From assembly GCA_964461885.1 (NCBI GenBank), contig CAYWVY010000012.1, forward strand, positions 1 to 37,566: a stretch of 37,566 nucleotides of DNA, in the 5' to 3' direction. The stretch is from UBA288 sp964461885. GTDB lineage: Archaea; Halobacteriota; Methanomicrobia; Methanomicrobiales; Methanospirillaceae. Made by a program: the position numbers and the translations under genes. Shown one piece after another: positions 1 through 7,580 of this stretch. A model generated the notes under the pieces. It worked only from the letters and a program-made list of their open reading frames with translations. It did no database searches and was not told the origin of the DNA. Positions within the stretch are counted from its first letter, which is position 1; each line of letters opens with the position of its first letter.

Positions 1-232
1 CCCCCGCCAGCCAGTCGATCTCCCGGAGCTGGCCGAAGCCGAAGATCACCTCGGGGCGCAGGAGCTCGAACGCCTCGGGGACGTACCGGGCCAGCTCGTC
101 TTCGTCTGTGGTGCAGACGAACGTCAGCGCGGTCGTGTCACGGTTGCGGACCGCAAAGTCGGGAGGAGGCGGAGCGTTTCCGCCGAAGTGGGCCGGCATC
201 CGGTACGTCCTTGTCCTGTCGAACCTGAACAT
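1..232 (-). CDS. Acetoacetate decarboxylase family protein, partial (N-terminus only)
   Basis: An ATG at 230-232 on the minus strand opens a frame of 77 codons that runs off the left edge without a stop. The protein begins MFRFDRTRTYRMPAHFGG; the YRMPAHFGG stretch close to the N-terminus followed by a hydrophobic strand (TALTFVCTT) and an acidic segment with a VPEAFEL-like motif is what I know from acetoacetate decarboxylase (ADC) fold enzymes. Members decarboxylate or otherwise process beta-keto acids, but many archaeal relatives have no assigned substrate. The catalytic Lys would lie beyond the edge and cannot be checked. The start is supported by GGGAGA 5 nt upstream and a TATA box about 35 nt upstream. 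Family call fairly sure, function open. Confidence 0.65.
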   Translation of the reverse strand, partial: MFRFDRTRTYRMPAHFGGNAPPPPDFAVRNRDTTALTFVCTTDEDELARYVPEAFELLRPEVIFGFGQLREIDWLAG

Positions 233-264
233 GCTGTCTCTCCCGGGTGAGAATACCTGAGAAA

Positions 265-275
265 AATTTATAAAC
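265..275 (-). promoter_or_regulatory. TATA box for the leftmost minus-strand gene
   Basis: The plus strand reads aaatttataaa here; on the minus strand this gives TTTATAAATTT, centred about 38 nt before the ATG at 232. With the usual archaeal spacing transcription would begin near 243-247, leaving a short leader that holds GGGAGA. Inferred from pattern and spacing only. Confidence 0.5.
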
Positions 276-400
276 GTTGCTATTTGTTATTCTGCGGCCC
301 GCTCCTCCGGGCGCCGCCCGCCTGTTAACGCCGTGAACACGGCCGGCATCGGAGGCCCCACCCTCGTCTTTATCCGGCCTCCTGTCCTACGCCCTCCTCC

Positions 401-985
401 ATGGAGTCCTCCCCTCCCCCCGGGTACGGGAAGATCGCCGAGATCGTCCTCACCCGGAGAAGCGCCGTGCGGGTCCAGGTGCTCTCCCTGGTGCTGGGCG
501 TTGGAACCCTGTTCCTCCTGCTCCTCGCTGCCGGGCCGCTGTCGTTCACGATCAGCCCGGCCGAGCTCGGGCTCCTCCTGGTCCTCCTCGCCGCGACGCT
601 CGGCGTCGTCGTGCTTCACGAGGGGGTCCACTGGCTCGCCTACTCTCTCGCGGGCCTGCACCCGCGGCTCGGCGCGGGGTTCGTCCACGGCATGCCCGTC
701 CTCTCCACGAGCGTCGCCCGGCCGTACGGGCGGACCACCGCCCTCGTCGGCCTGCTCGCCCCGCTCGTGCTGATCGACGCCCTGCTCTTCGCCGCGTCCG
801 CCGTCGTCCCGGACCTCTTCACCTGGACGATCGTCCCCATCGCGGTGAACACGGGCGGCTCCGCCGGCGACCTCTGGCAGGCAGCCCGCCTGGCCCGGTG
901 CCCCCCCGCCATCATGGTCGCCGATCGCCCCGACGGACTGGTCGTCTACGGCCCGCCCGGCGGGACGGAGTCCCGAGGGCCGTAG
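401..985 (+). CDS. DUF3267-type membrane zincin (putative metalloprotease)
   Basis: 194 aa. Hydrophobic segments lie at about residues 22-45, 52-72, 110-133 and 136-152, so the protein is an integral membrane protein. HEGVH at residues 73-77 is an HExxH zinc-site motif placed at the end of the second hydrophobic segment, as in the DUF3267 (putative zincin peptidase) family. The late conserved NTGGSAGDLW segment (about 150-159) could supply further ligands. A TATA-like tctttatcc at about 367-375 lies some 26-34 nt before the ATG, so the mRNA is probably leaderless or nearly so, which supports the start at 401. The gene stands alone and the substrate is unknown. Protease activity is inferred from the motif. 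Confidence 0.7.
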   Translation: MESSPPPGYGKIAEIVLTRRSAVRVQVLSLVLGVGTLFLLLLAAGPLSFTISPAELGLLLVLLAATLGVVVLHEGVHWLAYSLAGLHPRLGAGFVHGMPVLSTSVARPYGRTTALVGLLAPLVLIDALLFAASAVVPDLFTWTIVPIAVNTGGSAGDLWQAARLARCPPAIMVADRPDGLVVYGPPGGTESRGP

Positions 986-1065
986 GGGCCCGGGCGGCGG
1001 TGTCGCCGGCCTGCGGGGAACCGCCCCGCCCGGCCGTGCAAATGCCATTGCATCGGTCACCAACA

Positions 1066-1075
1066 CTTCTTATAT
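1066..1075 (+). promoter_or_regulatory. TATA box for the DUF2795 gene
   Basis: The sequence ttcttatat sits in an otherwise G+C-rich gap, about 50 nt before the ATG at 1126. Expected transcription start is near 1098-1102. Pattern evidence only. Confidence 0.4.
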
Positions 1076-1125
1076 CCCGAAAGCGACTGACGAGCGTGCC
1101 GGGACCGGTACGGGAACTACACACC

Positions 1126-1407
1126 ATGGCAGATGAACAGGGAGGAATCGGCGGCATGCTCGGCGGCATCGGGAAAGCGATCGGCGGCGTGGGCGACAAG
1201 GCCAAGGAAGAGATGGCGATCAACATGATCATGCAGGCCCTCAAGAGCCTGAACTACCCCCTGACCAAGGCAGACCTGGCCGCCGAGGCCCAGAAGCGGA
1301 ACGCCCCGGCCCAGATCACGGACGTCCTCAACAAGATGCCCGACCGGCAGTACGCCACGGCCGACGAGGTGGCCGATGAGGCCCGGAAGGCCTGGAAGGG
1401 ACAGTAA
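1126..1407 (+). CDS. DUF2795 family small protein
   Basis: 93 aa. A glycine-rich N-terminus (about residues 5-24) is followed by a helical segment with YPLTKADLAAEA, then DVLNKMPDRQYATADEVADE. The pattern YP-x-K-x-DL ... L-x-x-LPDR-x-Y-x-x-x-x-x-V is characteristic of the DUF2795 domain, whose function is not known. The ATG at 1126 was chosen because the conserved domain and the glycine-rich lead both fit. A TATA-like ttcttatat lies about 50 nt upstream, giving a short untranslated leader. It stands alone between the membrane zincin and the flavoenzyme. Confidence 0.65.
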   Translation: MADEQGGIGGMLGGIGKAIGGVGDKAKEEMAINMIMQALKSLNYPLTKADLAAEAQKRNAPAQITDVLNKMPDRQYATADEVADEARKAWKGQ

Positions 1408-1515
1408 GCCCGGAGCGGGGAACGGCGCGGAAACCCCCGCCGCCCCCGAACCTTTTTTACCGATCGTTTCAGTTACACCGATGGGGCCCGTCAGGCGGGC
1501 CGGGTGCGGCGGAGC

Positions 1516-2859
1516 ATGACGGAAGGGGCTTTCGATTTCGACCTCGTGGTGATCGGGACCGGTCAGGCCGGCCCGGCCATGGCGGGGCGGTGCCGGCGCG
1601 CGGGCTGGCGGGTGGCCATCACCGACGAGCTCCCGTACGGCGGCACCTGCGGCCAGCGGGGCTGCGTCCCGAAGAAGGTGCTGCACGGCGCGGCCGAGAC
1701 GGTCGTGCGGGCCAGGCAGCTGCAGGGGGCCGGGGTCGGCGGCGAATGCCGCATCGAGTGGGGGGACCTGGTCCGGTTCAAGCGCGAGTTCACCGGGCCC
1801 GTCACGGCGCGGCGCGAGGCGACCCTCGCGAAGTGGGGCGTGACCCTCTTCCACGGCCCGGCGCGGTTCGCCGGTCGGAACGAGCTCCTGATCGGGGACG
1901 AGCGGGTCACGGCGCGCTTCATCGGGGTCGCGACCGGCTCGGTCCCCCGGCCGCTCGCCATCCCCGGCGAGGAGCTCGTCTCCTCGAGCGACGACTTCCT
2001 CGCGATGGACTCCCTGCCCGGCCGAATCCTTTTCATCGGCGGCGGCTACGTCTCGTTCGAGCTCGGGTTCGTGGCCGCTGCCGCCGGGGCCGGGGTGACC
2101 GTCCTTCACCGGAGCGACCGGGTCCTTCGGCGGTTCGAGCCGTTCCTGGTCGACCTGCTGGTCGAGTCCTGCCGCGAGCTCGGGATACGGGTTGAGACGG
2201 GCGTGCCCGTCGATGTTGTCGAGGCGTCGGGTGGGCACCTCGTCGTCCGGAGCGGCGACCGGTCCTTCGAGGCCGACATGGTCGTCCACGGCGCCGGCCG
2301 AATCCCGAACATCGCCGACCTCGATCTCGACCGCGGCGACGTCGCCGCGGACGCCCGGGGGATCGTGACGAACCCGTTCCTCCAGAGCGTCTCCAACCCG
2401 TCGGTCTACGTCGCGGGGGACGCGAACCCGCGCGCCCCCGCCCTCTCGCCGATCGCGACGCGGGACGGCCGGACGGTCGCGGAGAACATGCTCCACGGCA
2501 ACACGGTCGCGCCCGACTACTCGGTCGTCCCCTCCGCCGTCTTCGCCCACCCCGTGCTCGCGTCGGTCGGCCTCACGGAGACCGGGGCAGCGGAACGCGG
2601 CGTGGCGGTCACCGTCCACCGGGCCGACACGCGCGACTGGTTCAGCACGCGGCACCTCGGGACCCCCCGGTCGGGGTACGTGGTGCTGACCGACGGCCCG
2701 AAGGGCCCGATCCTCGGGGCCCACCTCCTCGGGTACCACGCAGAGGAGGCGATCAACGTCCTCGCCCTGGCCATGCGGCGGGGGCTCTCGCTCGCGGACC
2801 TGCAGGAGACCGACTGGGCGTTCCCGACCGCGGTCCACGACATCAACCGCATACGGTAG
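1516..2859 (+). CDS. FAD-dependent pyridine nucleotide-disulfide oxidoreductase (dihydrolipoamide dehydrogenase/glutathione reductase family)
   Basis: 447 aa from the ATG at 1516 (a GTG at 1504 in the same frame is possible). The N-terminal FAD fold shows GTGQAG at residues 14-19. The redox-active pair is in GGTCGQRGCVPKK, Cys45 and Cys50, the C-x4-C spacing of class I enzymes. A second Rossmann motif GGGYVSFELG near residue 175 binds NAD(P)H, and VYVAGDAN near residue 300 is the second FAD contact. The C-terminal dimer-interface segment carries FPTAVHDI where classical members have the catalytic HPT-x-x-E, so the His-Glu acid-base dyad is absent. The substrate is therefore probably not lipoamide or glutathione. 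Family is certain, substrate unknown. Confidence 0.85.
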   Translation: MTEGAFDFDLVVIGTGQAGPAMAGRCRRAGWRVAITDELPYGGTCGQRGCVPKKVLHGAAETVVRARQLQGAGVGGECRIEWGDLVRFKREFTGPVTARREATLAKWGVTLFHGPARFAGRNELLIGDERVTARFIGVATGSVPRPLAIPGEELVSSSDDFLAMDSLPGRILFIGGGYVSFELGFVAAAAGAGVTVLHRSDRVLRRFEPFLVDLLVESCRELGIRVETGVPVDVVEASGGHLVVRSGDRSFEADMVVHGAGRIPNIADLDLDRGDVAADARGIVTNPFLQSVSNPSVYVAGDANPRAPALSPIATRDGRTVAENMLHGNTVAPDYSVVPSAVFAHPVLASVGLTETGAAERGVAVTVHRADTRDWFSTRHLGTPRSGYVVLTDGPKGPILGAHLLGYHAEEAINVLALAMRRGLSLADLQETDWAFPTAVHDINRIR

Positions 2860-2946
2860 GCGCGGCACCCGGTTTTAATGCCTATCGGGATGCACTGCAG
2901 AAGCATCCATCCCGGCCGCAACGATCGGGCCGGGCCCGGAGGAACG

Positions 2947-3696
2947 ATGAAGAAGGGTTGGAAGATCGCCCTGGCCGTCATCGCCGTCGCGGTGCTGCTC
3001 GCCGCGGCCGGGTTCGTCGCCTGGGGCCTGACGCCCCTCGGCCCGGGCGCGGAGGCCCGTGCCGCGCTCGAACCCGGGAACGGCGTTGCGGTCAGCGACG
3101 AGGGGGAGTTCATCGTCTTCGCCCCCGCCGGGGCCGAGCCGGCCACCGGGTTCATCCTCTACCCCGGGGGCCGCGTGGATTACCGGTCGTACGCGCCCGT
3201 GGCGCGGGCGATCGCGGCCCGCGGCTACCTGGTCGCGGTCGTCAGGATGCCGCTCTCGCTGGCCGTCCTCGGCGTCGATCGGGCGGATACCGTGATCGCC
3301 GCCCGCCCGGGCGTGCGGAACTGGGTCGTGGGCGGGCACTCGCTCGGGGGCTCGATGGCCGCGTCCTACGCCCGAGGGCACGCGGAGAGCGTGCGGGGCC
3401 TCGTCCTGTGGGCGTCCTATCTTGCAGACGGCGACGACCTCTCAGCCACCGCCCTCCGGGGCCTCTCCACCTGGGGCTCGAACGACCTGGTCCTGGACCG
3501 GGAGCGGCTCGACGCGGCCCGCCCCCTCCTCCCGCCTGGAACCGTCGTCACGGTGATCGAGGGGGGCAACCACGCCCAGTTCGGCGACTACGGCCTCCAG
3601 TCCGGGGACGGAGAGGCCGCGATCTCCGCCGCCGAGCAGCAGGCCCGGGCCGCGGACCTGACCGTGCAGCTGTTGCGGGCCGTGGACGGAGCCTGA
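2947..3696 (+). CDS. Alpha/beta hydrolase with N-terminal membrane anchor
   Basis: 249 aa. MKKGWK followed by a hydrophobic stretch (about residues 8-28) is an uncleaved signal anchor or signal peptide placing the enzyme outside the membrane. The body matches the alpha/beta-hydrolase fold-5 type: FILYPGGRVDYRSY, the nucleophile elbow GGHSLGGS with Ser at about residue 138, the acid region around WGSNDLV, and a catalytic His in EGGNHAQFGDYG. The ATG at 2947 is preceded by GGAGGAAC, a good ribosome site; an in-frame upstream ATG at 2878 lacks one and would bury the signal sequence. Substrate unknown, probably an ester or dienelactone-like bond. Confidence 0.75.
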   Translation: MKKGWKIALAVIAVAVLLAAAGFVAWGLTPLGPGAEARAALEPGNGVAVSDEGEFIVFAPAGAEPATGFILYPGGRVDYRSYAPVARAIAARGYLVAVVRMPLSLAVLGVDRADTVIAARPGVRNWVVGGHSLGGSMAASYARGHAESVRGLVLWASYLADGDDLSATALRGLSTWGSNDLVLDRERLDAARPLLPPGTVVTVIEGGNHAQFGDYGLQSGDGEAAISAAEQQARAADLTVQLLRAVDGA

Positions 3697-3822
3697 CCGG
3701 GCACCAGGCCGGCAGAACGGTTGGATCCCGGGAGAGACGGATCCAGAGACTGATATTCCGGTATTTCATTATTTGAAATGACCATCGCCGTTTGGCGGGT
3801 CGGTACACCAGGACGGTTCAGG

Positions 3823-4224
3823 ATGAAGAAGGGATTCGTAGCGAATATCGAGGCGCTGACGCTGAAGAACGGGTCGTACCGGAAGGTGCTGTATACCGGC
3901 AAGTACAGCCAGCTCGTGCTGATGAGCATCAAGCCCGGCGACGAGATCGGTGAAGAGGTCCACGACGACGTCGACCAGTTCTTCCGGTTCGAGCAGGGAC
4001 ACGGCTCGGTCGTCATCGACGGGGAGAAGCACCGCGTCCGGGACGGCAGCGGCGTGGTGGTGCCGTCGGGCGCGCGCCACAACGTGATCAACACCTCGAA
4101 GAACGAGGACCTCAAGCTCTACACGATCTACTCGCCCCCCGAGCACCAGGACGGGATCGTGCGCCGGACCAAGAAGATCGCGGAGGCGTCGGAGGAGCAC
4201 TTCGACGGGAAGACCACCGAGTAA
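3823..4224 (+). CDS. Single-domain cupin protein
   Basis: 133 aa. The two cupin motifs are visible: IKPGDEIGEEVHDDVDQFFRF (G-x5-H-x-H-like region, here with one His, Asp and Gln) and a second with VVVPSGARHNVINTS. The overall pattern resembles the mannose-6-phosphate-isomerase-like small cupins. The chosen ATG at 3823 leads directly into the domain; in-frame upstream ATG at 3778 has weaker context and an A+T-rich TATA-like stretch (about 3758-3776) overlaps it. Metal-binding beta-barrel of unknown ligand. The next complete gene is a second, different cupin. Confidence 0.7.
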   Translation: MKKGFVANIEALTLKNGSYRKVLYTGKYSQLVLMSIKPGDEIGEEVHDDVDQFFRFEQGHGSVVIDGEKHRVRDGSGVVVPSGARHNVINTSKNEDLKLYTIYSPPEHQDGIVRRTKKIAEASEEHFDGKTTE

Positions 4225-4417
4225 GGGGGTCCGCCGGGGCAAGTACGCCACCTTCATATCCGTGCGCATCCTCACTCCATCGAGGAATGCTCGTGTTGGT
4301 GATCTACAGGCTGCCCCACCAGAGGCCGAACCGGGTGCTCCGGACGCGATCGTGGCCCGCTGGCGCGGGGCGCCGCGTCCTCCGCCGGCACCGGGCCCGT
4401 TCCCACGGGGGCCTGCG

Positions 4418-4753
4418 ATGACCGGGAAGGCGCGCGACGGCCTGAAGGGCCGGGTGCTCAGCCTCGCCGACCTGGTCGATTACCAGGCGGGCACGGTCGC
4501 GAGCCGGATGGTCGTGAACAACCCCGCGGGCTCGATCACGATCTTCTCGTTCGACCAGGGCGAGGGGATCTCCGAGCACACGGCCCCGTTCGACTCGGTG
4601 GTGACGATCCTGGACGGAGAAGCCGGCGTCTGGATCGGGGGGACGACGCACGCGATGACGGCCGACCAGACGATCGTCGTCCCGGCGAACGTGCCGCACG
4701 CGTTCTCGGCGACGACACCGTTCAAGATGGCGCTCGTGATGATCCGGGGGTGA
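4418..4753 (+). CDS. Small cupin protein
   Basis: 111 aa. The cupin core reads SFDQGEGISEHTAPFDSVV, then GEAGVWIGGTTHAMTADQ, then VVPANVPHAFSATTPFKMAL, typical of short bacterial and archaeal cupins with His ligands in the second motif. The ATG at 4418 is chosen because residues before it (frame open back to 4262) are Pro/Arg/Ala-rich and look non-coding. A TATA-like ttcatatcc at about 4252-4260 would leave a long leader of roughly 130 nt. The TGA overlaps the GTG of the next gene by three bases, so both are probably translated from one mRNA. Ligand unknown. Confidence 0.65.
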   Translation: MTGKARDGLKGRVLSLADLVDYQAGTVASRMVVNNPAGSITIFSFDQGEGISEHTAPFDSVVTILDGEAGVWIGGTTHAMTADQTIVVPANVPHAFSATTPFKMALVMIRG

Positions 4754-5031
4754 GTGAGACAGCGAACGAGAACGAGGGGGTCTACTGCACGATCTGCGGG
4801 GGCATGGTCAGCCAGGCGCCGGAGGTGCGGCGGATCCCGATTGACGGGATCGAGACCGGGATCACCGGCCTCGACGAGTGCATCGCGGCTGTGAAGGCTC
4901 TGGACCTCGCCGATGACGCGCCCGTCACGGAGGAGCTGCTCGCGCGGCTCGCAAAGGGCAACTATATTCCGACCAGGAAGCGGGCGGCGTACGGGGCGGC
5001 CCTCCTCGCGGAGTTCCAGCGGGCCGGGTGA
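4750..5031 (+). CDS. Small CxxC protein, possibly the methanogen family annotated as NAC-family transcription factor
   Basis: 93 aa from a GTG that overlaps the stop of the upstream cupin (GTGA), indicating translational coupling. The N-terminus has YCTICGGMV, a lone CxxC that could bind zinc as half a site or by dimerisation. This is followed by PIDGIETGITGLDECIAAV and a helical C-terminus ending in a Lys/Arg segment NYIPTRKRAAYGAALL. I recall similar short proteins in Methanomicrobiales carrying the automatic label NAC family transcription factor; that name is not proof of DNA binding. The cupin partner suggests a sensing or small-molecule-handling pair. Gene certain, role uncertain. Confidence 0.55.
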   Translation: MSETANENEGVYCTICGGMVSQAPEVRRIPIDGIETGITGLDECIAAVKALDLADDAPVTEELLARLAKGNYIPTRKRAAYGAALLAEFQRAG

Positions 5032-5147
5032 GCCCGAGCCCGTCACGCGCACCGGGCGGTACGGAGGGGGTGCCTGCACCGGTGGTTTTATCTCGCCGGG
5101 GAAACTTATGGAGTACACCAACTGGTTTGTCAGTTGATGTGAACCCC

Positions 5148-5360
5148 ATGAAGATCTATGTCCGCGAACGTATCAAGGTCGGCGAGGGTGTCCGCCAGCC
5201 CCGGTACACCATCCTCGCCGTCGAGGGTGGCGACCTGAAAGTCTACGCACACCACTTCCGAAAGACCGAACTCGAGCAGATGGCAAAGGATACCGGCGCC
5301 GAGCTCGTCTATCTCGCGCCGATGCCCGACAAGGAGCACGGCTCCAAAAAGCAGGCCTGA
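5148..5360 (+). CDS. Conserved small protein, MKIYVRER family, copy 1 of 3
   Basis: 70 aa. MKIYVRERIKVGEGVRQPRY leads into a strand-rich middle (ILAVEGGDLKVYAHH), a helix (RKTELEQMAKDTGAE) and LVYLAPMPDKEHGSKKQA. The fold looks like a compact beta-beta-alpha-beta unit; no catalytic motif or metal site is evident apart from the HH pair. Two further copies lie at 6428 and 7581. Copy 1 differs from copy 2 at 12 of 70 positions, so these are real, selected genes. An ATG in CCCCATGAAG starts all copies at the same residue. TATA-like gttttatc at about 5085-5092 lies about 60 nt upstream. It is convergent with the SDR gene. Function unknown; short archaeal proteins of this type exist in other methanogens. 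Confidence 0.75.
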   Translation: MKIYVRERIKVGEGVRQPRYTILAVEGGDLKVYAHHFRKTELEQMAKDTGAELVYLAPMPDKEHGSKKQA

Positions 5361-5459
5361 GGGCCGCTCTTTTTCCCAGCGGCGCCCTGTTGCCGATCCC
5401 GGCACAGGGGGAGGTGCAGCCGGTGCTGTCCCCGCCCCTCTTTCCGGTACTGCCCGGCC

Positions 5460-6209
5460 CTATACCGCCGTGTACCCGCCGTCGATCAGCAGGCCCGTGC
5501 CGGTGATGAACGAAGCGTCGTCGCTCGCGAGGAAGGTGACGGCCTTCGCCACCTCCTCGGCCCGGCCCAGGCGGCCGATCGGGTGCAGCTGCTTGAGCGC
5601 CTCGTAGGCTTCGGGCGGCAGGGCGCTGAGGAGGGGGGTGTCGATGTACCCCGGCGCGACGAAGTTCGCGCGGATCCCCTTCTGGGGGTAGCTGATGCCG
5701 ACCATCTTGGTCAGCATCCTGACCCCGCCCTTCGCCGCCGCATACGCGGTGACACCCTCCTTCGCGACGTAGCTGTGGATCGAGCCGGTGTTCACGATCG
5801 CCCCGCCCGTTCCCTGCTTGAGCATCTGCTCGACCGCGTACTTGTCGCAGAGGAAGACGCCCGTGAGGTTGGTGGAGATCATCATGTCCCAGTCGGCCAT
5901 GGACACTTCGTGGGGCGCGCCGACGAGGCCGATACCGGAGTTCGCGACCATCACGTCCAGTCGCCCGAAGGCCTCGACCGTCTTCGCGACGAGGTCCTTG
6001 ATGTCGTCCTCGCTGGTGACGTCCGCCCGGACGAAGATCGCCTTCCCCCCGGCCTTCGTGATCTCGTCGACGACCCGGGCACCCTCCTTCTCTTTCCGGC
6101 CGGAGACGACGACCGTCCCGCCCTCGCGCGCCATGTCCTTCGCGCACGCCTCACCGATGCCGCTCGTGGACCCGGTGATGATACAGACCTTGTTGTCAAG
6201 CCTTCCCAT
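5460..6209 (-). CDS. Short-chain dehydrogenase/reductase (SDR family, 3-oxoacyl-ACP reductase-like)
   Basis: 249 aa from the ATG at 6209; an ATG two codons upstream (6215) is possible but CAGGAG is spaced better for 6209. Cofactor motif TGSTSGIG at residues 12-19, structural NSGIG (with ANSG) near 88-92, active-site Ser in NTGSIHSY and Tyr/Lys in AYAAAK, and the family's C-terminal GTGLLIDGGYTAV are all present. It will reduce a carbonyl or oxidise an alcohol with NAD(P)H; the substrate cannot be told. It lies between copies 1 and 2 of the MKIYVRER gene, convergent with copy 1 and divergent from copy 2. All catalytic residues look intact. Confidence 0.85.
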   Translation of the reverse strand: MGRLDNKVCIITGSTSGIGEACAKDMAREGGTVVVSGRKEKEGARVVDEITKAGGKAIFVRADVTSEDDIKDLVAKTVEAFGRLDVMVANSGIGLVGAPHEVSMADWDMMISTNLTGVFLCDKYAVEQMLKQGTGGAIVNTGSIHSYVAKEGVTAYAAAKGGVRMLTKMVGISYPQKGIRANFVAPGYIDTPLLSALPPEAYEALKQLHPIGRLGRAEEVAKAVTFLASDDASFITGTGLLIDGGYTAV

Positions 6210-6427
6210 TTTCATTCTCCTGGATTCGTGTCCGGTCCGCGGTGCGGGTTCGTGCCGCCCGTCTGCCGGCAGAGAAACGCTCTCGTCCCCCGCGGCATAA
6301 ACGTTCGGTTTACCGCTCGTCGCTGTGGCGCACGCTGTTATACCGGGGTGTGTCCCGGCGTCCGCGGGGATTTCTACCTGGAGAGACAGACGGGCGCCGT
6401 CGGCCCGGACCAGGGCGACGTGAGATC

Positions 6428-6640
6428 ATGAAGATCTACGTTCGAGAGCGAATCAAGATCGGGGAGGGCCCCCGCCAGCCCCGGTACGTCATCCTCGCCG
6501 TACTGGGCGGCGACCTGAAGGTCTACGCGCACCACTTCCGCAGGGCCGAACTTGAGCAGATGGCGAAGGACTGCGGCGCTGAGCTGGTCTTTCTCGAGCC
6601 CATGCCCGAGGAGGAGCACGGCTCCAGGAAGCAGGCCTGA
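6428..6640 (+). CDS. Conserved small protein, MKIYVRER family, copy 2 of 3
   Basis: 70 aa, MKIYVRERIKIGEGPRQPRY at the N-terminus, 58 of 70 residues identical to copy 1. Differences are mostly conservative (Val/Ile, Lys/Arg, Tyr/Phe), pointing to purifying selection. It carries a Cys at residue 49 in place of Thr. About 55 nt upstream lies atttctacctggagagacag, which resembles the block in front of copy 3 (atttctacccggagatatag), so the duplication included upstream sequence. Divergent from the SDR gene and convergent with the MoSto-like gene. No function can be assigned from sequence. Confidence 0.75.
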   Translation: MKIYVRERIKIGEGPRQPRYVILAVLGGDLKVYAHHFRRAELEQMAKDCGAELVFLEPMPEEEHGSRKQA

Positions 6641-6696
6641 ACGCCGTGCTCTTTTTTCCGGTGATGCACGCCCTTTGGCGACGCTTCCGCCATGCT

Positions 6697-7512
6697 TCAC
6701 GCGCGGATGACGGTCCCGACGTTCTCGCCCCGGACGGCTGCGGTGACGTTCCCGGGCACGGTGCAGTTCACGATCCGGACCTCGCGGACGTGGACCGCCT
6801 CCCGCATCAGTTCCAGGACCATCGGCTCCAGGACGAGGTCCTCGAGGTCCATCGTGATCGCCTCGTCGGCCGTGATCTCGCGGATCAGCTCGGCGTCGGG
6901 GTCCGTCTTCGGATCGGCCGTGCAGAGCCCGTCCACGTTCTTGCCGAGGATGCAGCTCTTCGCCCCCATCACCTCGGCGGTCAGGAACGCGCCCGTGTCC
7001 GTGCGGTGCGGCGGTATCCCGCCGGTCCGCGCCGGGTGCTCGTAGAGGCCGTATGGCGGCGTGCCGTGGAGGACGGGGAGCTGGCGGAGCCGGAGCAGTG
7101 TCGGGAGCTCGAGTAGATCGTCCTGATGGATCCGGGTGCCGCCCCAGGGCGCGAGAAGGAGTGCGACCATGGTCGCGTTCTGCTCCGAGATCTTGGCCGA
7201 GAGCTCGGCGAGGACCCCCGTCGGCATGCCGAGGTCGAGCCCCACGTCCATGATGTGCCGGACGCGGGCACCGCCGCCGGTCACGACGAGGAGGTCGTCA
7301 GTGCTGAAGAGCTCCCCGATCTCAGCGCAGAGCGGTTGCATCACCCTGCGGCCGTAGTCGATCGCGCCGTGGCCGCCGAGCTTGATCACGTTCAGCTCGG
7401 GCGTGACCCGGATGCGGTCCACGCCGCCGGTCCGGGCCATCAGCCCTTTCCGGACGAGGCTCTCCCCCCGCAGGGTCGATTCCATCTCGATCCGTTCTGA
7501 CGTCCTTTTCAT
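6697..7512 (-). CDS. Molybdenum storage protein-like amino acid kinase-fold protein
   Basis: 271 aa, the size of the two Azotobacter molybdenum storage protein (MoSto) subunits. The amino-acid-kinase fold is shown by IKLGGHG (residues 43-49) and VVTGGGARVRH (76-86). Beyond that, segments I remember from MosA/MosB are present in order: GTPPYGLYEHP (150-160), GGIPPHRTDTGAFLTAE (164-180), KNVDGLCTADPKTD (191-204), a conserved EPMVLEL helix, HVREVRIVN (241-249), PGN (253-255) and the GENVGTVI tail. UMP kinases lack the IPPxRTD-x-GxF block, so PyrH is less likely. MoSto packs polyoxomolybdate or tungstate clusters using ATP. Start at 7512 follows a CTATATCTC TATA about 25-30 nt upstream, so the mRNA may be leaderless. 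Mo/W role is also supported by the surrounding island. Confidence 0.7.
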   Translation of the reverse strand: MKRTSERIEMESTLRGESLVRKGLMARTGGVDRIRVTPELNVIKLGGHGAIDYGRRVMQPLCAEIGELFSTDDLLVVTGGGARVRHIMDVGLDLGMPTGVLAELSAKISEQNATMVALLLAPWGGTRIHQDDLLELPTLLRLRQLPVLHGTPPYGLYEHPARTGGIPPHRTDTGAFLTAEVMGAKSCILGKNVDGLCTADPKTDPDAELIREITADEAITMDLEDLVLEPMVLELMREAVHVREVRIVNCTVPGNVTAAVRGENVGTVIRA

Positions 7513-7533
7513 ACCCGCAAGTATTTCTACCCG

Positions 7534-7546
7534 GAGATATAGATTG
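7534..7546 (-). promoter_or_regulatory. TATA box of the MoSto-like gene, in a shared divergent promoter
   Basis: The plus strand ggagatatagatt reads on the minus strand as AATCTATATCTCC, placing CTATATCTC 25-30 nt before the ATG at 7512. Only about 70 nt separate this start from the start of MKIYVRER copy 3 at 7581, so the two genes share a divergent control region. Inferred. Confidence 0.45.
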
Positions 7547-7580
7547 GGGCCGGCCACCCGGACCGGGTGGGGTGACGACC

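Noticed and set aside
1117..2868. A 583-codon minus-strand frame across the DUF2795 and flavoenzyme genes
   Set aside because: Shadow of plus-strand genes; no recognisable motif or start signal.
4287..4421. A 44-codon plus-strand frame ending in ATGA with the start of the second cupin
   Set aside because: Overlap with the cupin start is suggestive, but the product is an Arg-rich low-complexity string with no ribosome site at a suitable distance.
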